Source: Gordionus sp. m RMFG-2023 (taxonomy: Eukaryota > Nematomorpha > Gordioida > Chordodea > Parachordodidae). From it: 64,000 nt of DNA. Below are positions 24,601 to 36,600 of the stretch, in pieces (positions within the stretch are counted from its first letter, which is position 1; each line of letters opens with the position of its first letter). The notes beneath the pieces were generated by a model. The model had not been told where the DNA came from. It saw only the letters and a list, made by a program, of their open reading frames with translations, and did not search any database. The stretch is from assembly GCF_954871325.1 (NCBI RefSeq), contig NC_088775.1, positions 76,981,561 to 77,045,560 of the forward strand, written 5' to 3'. The position numbers and the translations under genes are program-made.

Positions 24601-27600
24601 TAGATTACCTTTTGGACTTACAGTGTCGACTGCTTATTTCCAAAAGACCATGGATGAAATTTTTGCTGACATTAACGGGGTTATGTATTATTTAGATGAT
24701 TTATTAATTTTTAGTAAGGATAAGGAAGATCATTTTAATAAATTGAAAAAGGTATTTCAAAGAATGATGGATTTTGGTTTGATTGGAAATATAAAAAAAA
24801 GTGAATTTTGCAAAGAGAGTATTAAGTATTTAGGTTATTTGATAAGTTACAAAGGTATACAGCCAATTAAAGAAAAGATTGATCCGATAAGTACCATAAC
24901 TGAACCTAAGAGTAAGGAGGAATTGCATTCGTGGTTGGGTCTGATGAATTATTATTCAAGGTTCATAGAAGGTTTTTCTAAATTGGCATCTAAATTATAT
25001 GCTTAAAAAGGGTAAAAAAAATTTATTGGGGAATTAATAAAAAAACTAGTTTTGATGAGATTAGAGAAAGATTGTGCAATGCACCAATTCTTGCACATTA
25101 TGACAGAAGTGAAAATTTATTTATTTCTACTGATGCTTCTAATAAAGGTATGGGTGCTGTTTTATTTCATGTTGAAGAGGATGGTCTTGAAAGGCCGATT
25201 GAGTTTATGTCAAAAGCATGGACGGGTGCTAAGAAAAGATATTCGATTATTGAGAAAGAAGGATTGTCGGTTGTTGTGGCTGTTAAGAAATGGAGGGAAT
25301 ATGTAGTAGGGAGAAATTTTAAAATTTTTTTTGTTTGGAACAGATCCGGTTAAACTTTACAATATGTCGCCAAGGCTACAGAAATGGGCTTTTTGTTTAT
25401 CCGGGTTTTATTCGACATTAATTATAGGAGGGGTAAAGATCAATTTATTGCTGATGGGTTATCTAGGTTAATAAAGGAAGATGTTATTTGTTTTTTTAAT
25501 ATTGATAATGATTTAAATGACCAGAGAATTTTGAATAATTTAGATATGATAAGAAGAGAGACTGTGGTAGATTTAGAACTTATCAAAGTTAAACAATTTA
25601 TTTTGAATGAATTGATATTATGGAAAGACATTTTTGGTGGCCCGGGGTTAAAAGAGACATCAAGGAAATGGTTTTTAGGTGTAATATGTGTATGGTAAAT
25701 GCTCCAAAATTACCAAGGGTTAGAAATAATCATTGGGTAGATCCGAGCAGACCCTGGTATCGTATTTTTATTGATTTTCTTGGACCCATTAAGAATTATT
25801 ATGGATTAGTAATAATTGATGGGTACTCTCGATGGCTTGAGATTATCAAGGTTAAAAATATTACTACGAATACCACGATTATGGTATTAAATAATATATT
25901 TTCTAGATTTGGTTACCCGGTAGAGTTGGTTTCTGATAATGGACCAGCTTTTAGGTCGTATGATTTTAAGAATTTTCTATTAAAAAAGGTATAACACATA
26001 TATTTACTCCTGCATACCATCAGTCTTCAAAAGGTATGGCTGAAAGAGCGGTATTCTCAGCTAAGGATATGATTTATAAATTAGGTGGTTGGGATGATAG
26101 GTTATTGGAAGAGGTGTTATTAAATTATCGCAATACCACACATTCGGCAACCAAAACTTCACCTGCTTTTAGATTATTCGGCAGGGAACTAAGATGGAAA
26201 TGGAGTTTTTTGAAGGACCATGACTGTGATATACGACCTAAAATTAAAAGAATAAAGTTCAGAGAATTAACATTTGGCAACTTTGTTTTTGTCAAAGTAG
26301 GCGTCAGTCAAGAATGGCGTGTAGGGATTGTTATTGGGAGAATCAGTAATGTTATTTGGGAAATAAAAATAGATAATAAGGTGGTGCTAGCGCACATTGA
26401 TCAAATCAGAAATTTGTGACTGTCACTTATAGTTTTAATATAAAAACATTACAATAAATTGTAAATACATATATGATATGTTAACCCCCTTCACATTCTT
26501 TCCCCTATTATCCGCTGTTTATATACAATAACAGTACCATTTCCCCATTATACATATATGATATGTTAACCCCTTCCCAGTCTTTCCCCTATTATCCGCT
26601 GTTTATATACAATAAAAGTACCATTTCTCCATTATACATATATGATATGTTAACCCCTTCCCAGTCTTTCCCTATTATCAGCTGTTAATTACACAATAAC
26701 AGTATCATTTCCCCATTATACATATATTTTCAAATCAATATAATACCTAACCCATCCCCTCATTATTACCCTATGTTGTCCCATTTAATTAACCAATTCT
26801 TTATATTCATTTTTATTCCAAATATATTTAGTGATGATTGGCCATCGATAGTGTTAATTGTACCTATAGATAGTGTAATCTATACCTTTTGTTAAGGGTA
26901 ATTACATAAAAAACTATCATGTACAATTATGGTGCCATTTCCCCATTATACATATATTTTCAAATCAATATAATACATAATCCGTCCCCTCATTATTACC
27001 CTATGTTTTCCCACTTGATTAACCAATTTGTCTTTTAAGGTCAAAGTTTGTTATAGCCCATTTTGCATTATTGTTATTATTTTCTTCTTATAAGTAAATC
27101 TAAATTACCTCCCGCATGCCAAGCGAGCTCCTATTCCCTATATTATAAATTTTAGTTTATATTTTTTTTTGTTTTTTTTTGAGGAGGTGCATGTTGCATA
27201 ATATAATTTAATACATAATATACAAAGTTAGTTGAAGCTTTAAACTATGACTATTTACATATACAAAAACATTCATTAAATAATATATTATTTTATTTCT
27301 ACATACGAAGCCTCAAAACATCAATTGATTTACCTTAAATTGATTTACTAGATATATATATATTTGAAGTTTTTGACTTTCTAAGCACGCGATAATTTTA
27401 CTTGTTAATAAAAATTACTTTTTTAACGACTTGATATATATATATTTGCGTTTTATTTAAACACTAATAAAAGAATAAATTTAATCGCATTTTTATTATT
27501 ATTTGGAGATATCGTTATTATTTATTCTAAAGCAAACGAAACCAGACTTACATATTCTTATTCTACTACCGATTCTTTTTAGCGCAATTATTCTTTATTT

Positions 27601-30600
27601 GCGTCAGAAATGCAAATACTTTGATGAAGAGCCATCGTAATGGCTTGTTTGAAATAGGTTTCATACTTATTTGGCTTTTTCAATGCAATAAATTTAAGAA
27701 ATTTCTCACCAAAAACACCAAAAGTATTGGTGATAAGTAAAAATTAGATGTCTGAATATTTTTTTATCTTAAAGATTTCTGAAATAATTGTTGAGGTATT
27801 TCTGTTAGATAGTAGCGAAAAATCGATGCATGTGAAATCCCAAGCAACGGGAAGACCAATGTATTCGGCTGATACCACCGCGTCTTCTGTTGTTGCTTGA
27901 GCATAAATCATTGGACTCTAGGATATTTGGGATGCTCGCCCTTTAATGATCTTCTGGATTAAATTATTTATGTTTCATAAAAAAAAATCGAAGGGGATCG
28001 AGTTAAATCTTCAGTTGATTTGATATGGAATTTCAACATAAAATTTAAAATTATGTTTTGGTAGAATTAAATGGAGTGTATTTTTGAAATTTTTGCGTTA
28101 TCAAAGGTGGCCATATTATCTTAGGGAAGTAAACCGAGTTCGAAATTAAAATTTTATATTTTTATTAGTGTATTAAAAAAAAATTGTATATTGTCGTAGA
28201 TTTATATGATAATGATAATGAAAATCAATTTATGCGCATCGAATATCAATATTATGTCAATCATTATTAATTCGAATCAATAAAGAATAAATTTTCAATT
28301 CCTTTGTCATGAATAAATCACTATTGTAAATGTGTAAATTAATTATATATATTAACTCATGGACGATTTATATATATTTATATGGGTTCTCCCAAAGTAT
28401 TTGTTTAAAAAAAACTATTATGTATTGCAGAAATATAAGTGAGCATAAAATAGGAGGCTATTGGAAATAAAATCGATCAAGAAAATCTTAAGACAATAAC
28501 TTAATACTAACATTTTAAAAAAAAGCATTGGATTAAGCTATGCGTATGACCCTACAAAACCTCAAGGTTTAACAAGCAAATATTATCTTTGTGGTAGGGG
28601 CAACTATTTTCTATGTGTATCCGCTAGTGACAATTAGATTAGGGCTTGGTGTATGCCCCACAAAATCTCTCAAGGTTTATTAAGCAAATTTTATTTATGT
28701 GGCTAGGGTTATTATATACTTATCGACAAATATTTTCTAATATCCGATAGTGACGATACCTTTTAATGCGTTTAATCAACAATTTTTTTTATTTTTTCTT
28801 ATTCTAAATGAAAATCGCTCTACCTTTTCAACCAAAAAAAAATTTAGAAACAATTTTAAGGAAAAACAAGAGGACAAAATAAACCAAAGTGAATAAATAA
28901 TAAAATCTTTGCTAATAATTACAACAATTATAATCTAGATTTTTTTTCCCAGTAAACTCTTACTTTAAACGAAATCTATAAGATAAGATTTTTTGGAAAC
29001 TGAACTCAAATTAAATAAATTTTATGACTGTTGCATGTTTTTAAGTTATTTATAAATATTATTAATCCTGGCAAGTAGATATAAAGGTTTAAAAATGTGG
29101 GTTTTATAAATACATTATATTCTCAGTTTACTAAACAAATAATTTTGAATTTTATTTTAAAAATATTTTAACCTGCTTAGATCTCAGAGAAAAAGTATTT
29201 TCTTTGCAAGAAAGACACCCATCCACCACAGACCAGGCTAAAGGTACGTAATTTGAGAGGTAATTTAATTGAATCTAATTTTTTTAAAAATAAATATTTC
29301 ATATTTAAAGGTGATGATAAAACATTCAGTAGAAATCTTTAAAAAAATGTCATTATGTACAAATATCGTTTTCGAAGAATATATCTAATTTTATTACCTT
29401 TGAATTTCCGTTGCCGTGTATTACCATTGGTTCTGACTTGTGTACTACATTAATCACCGTTAAAATGCCGGAGGAAGATGAATCAGAAATTCCAGAGAAC
29501 GAGAACACGTCCTCACTAATAGATTCCGTATCGGTGTACTTGTCCTTTAGAGTCGTCAATTTGAGTTCTTCTACAAGGATAAGAAACAAAGAATAATAGA
29601 TAATCAGATATATACTCTAATAACCGGTACTTGATATCAGGTTTATACTTTCAATTTTAACCGATATCAATGTGAAAAATGATAATTAACTATCATAAAT
29701 TTAGATATTTTTGTTCAGCCTATAATTTAATAAAAAAATTAATATACAAATTTCTATAACGATAGGAAAAATATAGGTTAATTTTTTTTCTTTCACTTTT
29801 TTTAACCAATAAGCGATAAATATATATTTATATAATGATAGTTATTGATGAATTACATCTTTACTGTGGTAAAAGTGTAAAGTAATATTTATGAAAAGAT
29901 TGCTATAATATAGGGTTATTGTAGTTTTGGGGTATATTATTAGTATAAAAAATAGAAGGAAAAAATAATATTGTAGAAAATTATATAGTATTAGATGATT
30001 GTTGTTTTTTCTTCTATTTTTTATAATATTTACTATTTTTCAATATTGCATTATTTTATTTTTTAATCAAGATATAGTGTTAGTAGGTTGTAACATTGTC
30101 GATTAAGAAAGTGGCATTGTTACATCACTGATAATGACTAAGATAAATATCTTCTTTGGTATTTAAAGTTTAAAATAAATATTAACTCACCTCTCCAGGG
30201 GATTATCTCAATGGTATCCAAATTCACTCCAAATTACTTTTTAAGGAAAATAGTGATATAACTTACTTAGAGGTGGCCAACAAAAAAAATCATCTAGTAA
30301 ACTTATAGGGTGTAGTAACTTGATAGTAATATATCAGTATTATGATACTCATTTAAAAAGAGTGGTTGGTTTATTCTTAGATTATTCTAGACAAATATAT
30401 TAATATTAAGGTTTTTTAAAAAAACTTTTATAAAGAATAATTTTATATTTTTTGAGAATATGATTTAAAAATAAGAGATTTAATTGAATATTTAGTAACC
30501 TTGAGGCACTCCGTTCAAATTTTGAAATACTACGTTTTGATAATCCAATTTGATGGCTAATTTTTTCTATTAAATTTTTTTTTAAAATATTGAATTATTA

Positions 30601-33600
30601 ATTTGCTAGTATAAATGAGCTGATAGCATTGGGAGCACTTTACAATGTAACTATTCAGAAAAATTCTTAAGGGGTCCTAGAAATTGAACGCGATTTTGTA
30701 GAATAAATTTATTTTTAAATAGCATATACAAAATTGGAGGTATCATAATTAAAAAATATCGCCAGATATTAGTAGCGCTACTAAAATATAAATCACTAAA
30801 ATAAATTTAGGCTAATATAATCGATGGATATAAATTTCATAAGAGTTTAGCAAATTTAGGATTATGCTTCATAGACCGGGGGTTTTTAGGACATCTTAAA
30901 ACTTTTAATAAATAGTAGTGTGCGTCTTTATAAATTCTCTAAGATCTGATTTTAAAGGAATTGTGTTCCAGCATGTATAAAGAGATTAAAATTTATATAA
31001 ATTAAGAGTAGTTAAAAATTGACGGCTCCTAGGGTATGTCTCTATACATGTGGGTATAAGATTCCCGCGTAATCAGGTCTTTCAGAATTTTTTTTAAAAA
31101 CTCGTGCTTATTTTAAAGGTTTTCTAAACCCCATATGACATATATATAATTTAATGTTATGGGTGTAACATAAATGAGAATTGTTCAGATTCATGCTAAG
31201 GAGCAGGCGTGAAGCCATAGAAATTGATGATTACTTCAATTCGAACTTAAGGTTGGTGTTGTTATACTGCTCGAATTCAGCCAATTTTTAAAAACGGTAA
31301 ATTCAATATTTTATTCAAAAAAATAGTACGCTAATTTGAAGATTTTGCTCATAGATGGCACAAAGGTTTGGACATCTATTAACGAAAAAAGCAAGTTAAA
31401 CTGGTGTTTGGTATGTAATGGAAAAAAAAATAGCGAGACTAGAAGTTGGATGTAAATGTACAGACGGACACCCAAATAAAAAAATGGAAGGTATGATTAT
31501 AGAAAGCTTAAAGGAGCTTAACCATAACACTATCTAAATAAAGTTTCATTACGCTTTCATTTCACCCTTCAAAAAAAAGAAGAAAAATTAGCCTACCCTT
31601 ATCTCGGGATCCAGAAACATTTTGGTGTAATATAATTGATCATCCTCATCGGCTCGTATGATATCCACCTCCATATCTTTCGTATCTATAGAATTCTTGT
31701 CAGATGGTATCTTCAAAATTTCTGACAGGTTCCGGTAGAATCCGATGAATCCTGTATTCATGATAGATGTATAAAAAAAATCAACATTTGTTTTTCTTTC
31801 CTTTTAAGCTCATTCTTTCCATTTATTTCTTACATACCTTTTATTATCAATATTTAAAAAATTCCAAAAAATTATTTAACCTCCAGAGTTGAGATATTTG
31901 TTTTTCCATTCGCTTTCTGGATATGATTCCTAATAAAATTTTGTTTTTTTTAAAGAGGAAGTTATTAGATAAGAATACAAGGTTATAATTTTAAACAATA
32001 TTTAATAGAAAAGCACATTTGAAAGAATTAAATATTAAATTACTTGTATATTGGGCAGGCTTAAAATGATATTTAAAAAAATATATATTTAATAATCTTT
32101 AGTACTAAAAATTTGTGTTGTTAAACGGCTCAATTTGAGTTAATTTTCAAAAACGGCTAACTCAATATTTTCGCCAGAAAAATAATACCTAGGCCTCAAG
32201 ATTTCGCTAATAGATGTTCAAATGTTTGTGTATGAGCAAAATATTCAGGCTAGAGTATATGAATAAAATATTAAGTTAACCGTTTTTAAAAATCAGCTCA
32301 AATCAAGCCGTTTAATAACACTAACAAATATTAATAATCAAACGAGATATAAAGTTACAAAATATGGCCTTTTACTGAAAAATAAATTAAGCATAATTTT
32401 AAATCATATCACATTTTTTAAATAAAAGATTATTTTATGCATATTATTCTTTTTTCCCTCGTAATTTATTAAATATAATTAAATTCAATTATTCCCGTGA
32501 AATCAAATGCGCTATGCGCATTTAAAAAAAATGCTATGTCAAGTTCATTTTTAATATAATGTGAAATAATATAATAGTTGAAAATATGTTGAACGTAAAA
32601 TTATAATTAAAATTTTCCTTCAATATTTTTAACCCTGAAATATTATAAAACTAAATTAAGTCATTAAAAAACGATTAAAAAATAATAATATTCATAAAAA
32701 TTAAGAAAAGATTTTAAATAATTTTTTTTTAAAAATCATATTTTGTTGATATATTTTTGAAAAGAAAATTTAAAATAATCATGATTTATAGGTTAAAAAC
32801 AAGTAGTCTGTAAACCTGAGCTTTTTGGAAACTCGATAAAATCGGTCAGGTCTAAGTTGTTGAGATTTATTCGGGGCAAAAAGAAAATTTCTTTTCCTTT
32901 TCCCCTTAAATGTATTATTATAATTTGCTTTCATTTTACCCAACCATTAAAAAAAAATGTATTCAGAGAAAAGGTCTGCAACCGGTGGGGGGAGGGTTTC
33001 CCCGCGTGCCTATCTAAGTGGGCGGACTGGATACAAAATTTTTTTAAAAAATGGCGTTTATTTATTCATTTGAGTAAAACATTAAAAAAAATATGCTCCA
33101 TAAAATTTCAAATTTTTAATACCGACGTTCCGACAACTGATGAGAATGCGATGTTGTCGTAGGAAGAAATTAATAAGGTAAAAAAATATATCGAAAACAT
33201 GTTGGATTTGATTTGCATGGAAGAATATAACATCGAGGGTGAAAATCTGATTTTACCCACTTCCCCAAAAGTAAAGAAGCAAAGAGAATTCAATTAAAGG
33301 GCGTTAAATTATAAATGCAGTTTGAGATAGATGGCATCCACGTCAAAATTAAACCACAGCAGATGGTAAGATGAGGTTGTTAAGAGAGCACCGTACCTAA
33401 TGGCATAACAAAGTATTTAAATCTTAAGGTAACGAGTTTGATTTGTATTATTTAGCAAGTTTTTAGGCTACTTATTTTGATTTACTATTTACAAACAATT
33501 AATTAAAATTTTAAATTACTTTTTTTCATTTATTATTAATGGTTCCCATTTTTTTAAAAAAGATCTCACTTGAGGAAGAGGATATATTTCAGATGGATAT

Positions 33601-36600
33601 CCTAATCTGGAAAACGATAAGAAAAAGATTTACCAGAAAAATATTGGCAATTCCAGGAACTAGTATTTATTCTGAATGAAGACGAGTATTTAAAATTTCT
33701 GGAAGGTTTTTGAACAGAAGAACGTGTTTGAATCCAGAAAATGTGGATTCAATATTATTTTTATATTATAAATATAAATAATATCAATAATTTATATTTT
33801 TTTCGCAATATTTAATTTGAAATAGATTCCTTATCCGTAATGTAAATTGAATATTTTTTTATGCTTAATATAGTAATTTCCTAAATTATAAAACTTTTTG
33901 GTTGTTTATTGAAAGAATGGGAATCTGTAAATTTTATATGGGCCGACGCGGGTTAAAATTTTTTTATAAATAATGGGCCGACGCGTAAAGAATTTTAGGC
34001 TAATGGGTGGGCGGGTATGTTTTAAGATGAGAAAGATTGTGGGCTAAAAACCCGCCCATTGCAGACCTCTAATTCTGAAGTTTTAATCCTAATAATTTAA
34101 AAATGTAAATATATAACATTATCTCACGGGTTCTTTCTCTCAAAATATTCCTTAGTCATACATGTCTTAGAAAAGCGATTTGCCTTAATTAAAACATACC
34201 TTGTGTACTTCTTACACTAATCGAGGTGGTGTTGTTGAGTGGATTCTTAAAAAGGGCTAACTCAAAATTTTAGCTAAAAAAATATTACGCAAGTCTGGAG
34301 ATTTTGTTCATAGATGTCAGAAAAGATTGAACATCCATTAGCGAAGGCTTACGAGATATTATTTTGGCTAAAATCAATTTAAAATATGATAAATCGGGCC
34401 GTTTAACAACATCAAATTTTTTAAAAAAAAGGAAAAGCAGGAGGAAAATTCAAAATATAAGTAAGTTTTAAATATTAACTGCCAAAGAAGTAACGGGCCA
34501 GCAAAAGATTTCGGAAGAAAATAGTAGACCCGAATTGGTGGACAAAAAAGCTTTAATGATCTTCGTGGCGTTTCCGTTCAATATCACATCGTAACTTTTA
34601 TATTTTTTCGAAATATATAAATGAATAAACCAATTAAAAGATATAAAAACAATAAAAATATATAATAGAAAGGAATGACTTGATTAAAATCAAAATATCT
34701 ATGCGAAAAAAAATATATTATATTTAACCGACTCATTTGATTTGATGTGTATAAAATAAAACTGCAATATAATTTTATTTTTTTTAAAAAAGGAAGAAAA
34801 AAATAGGTAAAAATTGAGAATTTTGGAAAAGTTTGCTTGAAATCGTATAAACATGTTTCATTCAATATGATAAACAATGATTGATTTAGTCGACGTGAAC
34901 GCGGAACAAGGAAAGAAATGTATCCTTAAATGAAACGGATAAAGTTGGCTCTGGATATGATTGTCAACTTTGTAGCAGGTAAAATCACCTCTATCTTTGG
35001 TTCTGAAAGTCATTTGGTGTTCTAATTCCTTGAGGTAAGTGAATGCCGGGTTAGCGTGGTGGTTATAATGGGTAGAAATATGTGATCCAAATTTGTTTAC
35101 TAGGGCGATCAAGACAAGAAAATTGCTGAGCGATGGGCTATGGATCTGATTATATTAATGATATGTACGCTAAAGTTCTTGATCGGCAGAATTTGCAAGA
35201 TTTTCCGAAAGAATGGGTGCATTCTTTATCTGGGACGCATTGATCCAATAACCCTTTCCAGTTGTTCTAGCCAACGCCGAGTTTTACCAAATATTCCTGG
35301 CCATATCAACTATACCATGTAGCCCTCATTTTCTTCGAGAACTCTAGACACTGAATAACTTCCAGAACCAAAGAATTATTCCGCCAAAGAGGTGGCAATC
35401 AGTCAGAGCTAACAAAAAAATTATGTTTATTTTTTAATCAATCTAAATGTTTGATGGAGTGAATACCAATTTTAAACTATCCGACCTGCTTTTTGGAGGT
35501 CGTGTAGGGACATTTTTATCTTTAAAAAAATTAATTGGCTAAATTAAAAAAGCATTCATGGCTAGCGGATCCAAACATTCTTTTCTTTAGCTGAAAAGAA
35601 AGAAAGAATGAAAGTAAAGTAACGGCTTATTTTAAAAAGAAGTAGTGTGAACGTTTTGATACTTTTTTTAAGCAACGTCAAAGATATACTATTAATATGT
35701 CTAATCAAACCTACATCATCTTTTTTTTCTACACAACACTTTTCTTACCCTATATTTTTAAAAAAAAATGAAACTTGATTTCGTAAACCCTTGAAATTCA
35801 AGAAATACAAGATTTAAAGGTAGAAATTATATTTCAACTACGAATAAAAAGAACACATTGTATTTAATAGCCAGCATTGAGGTTTTTATGACAAAATGCT
35901 CAAATTCTATTTTACTATGAGTGCCAAATTAAGAGATATAAATTTTTTGGCTTACCAATATTCCCCTAATTAAAACATTAACAAAAAATCGTTGTTAAAC
36001 TGTGCAAAATTTGTTTTATAGCGACTTGTTATATTTTCGCCAAAAAAAAAATAATAAAGAAAAAAAACTAAGCAAAAAAGGAAATAGAAACAAAGGATGT
36101 CCTTATAAAGGTAAGCTTTTAATGGGAAAACTATCAATTGTTTTTTGGTAAATTAAATATTGCAAAATAAACATTATATATACAAAATCTATTGTAATAT
36201 ATATAATCATAATATATGTCATGGTTGTTTCAAATTATTCGAAAAGGTATACTAGGAAAAAATATTTATAAATGGATAATAAAATTGATTAATAAATTTT
36301 TTTTATTATTTTGTCCCAAAAATATTTATAAAATTTCCTTTCGGCATTAAATTTTATTTGCTTTTTTCTTCATATATCTCGATAAAATGAATTCGGCAGG
36401 AACAGAAAATTTTGTTTCGTCTAATGCTATTAAGAAAAACTAATATTATGAAAAAACTTAAAATTATCTAGCGTAATTGCTATACCACGACTTCATAACC
36501 TACGCCAAAGTTTCAATGCCTTCGGGATAGAGAAATTTTTAGTTTCCCATAAATATTTTTTGGGAAAAGATTTATTTCAGCCCGGATATATTTTAAAAAA

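Larger units (their letters stand above)
22617..27606 (+). mobile_element. Fossil Ty3/Gypsy-like LTR retrotransposon
   Basis: Two LTRs of about 400 bp (22617-23020 and 27192-27606) begin TGTTGCATAA and end TCA. They differ at only about 1-2% of sites plus a small indel, so insertion was fairly recent. Between them, in Ty3/Gypsy order, are a gag-like region, protease, reverse transcriptase, RNase H and integrase. A purine-rich tract GAGGAGGTGCA precedes the 3' LTR. A TGG just after the 5' LTR could start the primer-binding site. The coding part is broken, with about half a dozen breaks. No exact target duplication was found. The domain order and motifs suit Ty3/Gypsy; finer placement (perhaps the Mag lineage) is uncertain. 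Confidence 0.9.
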
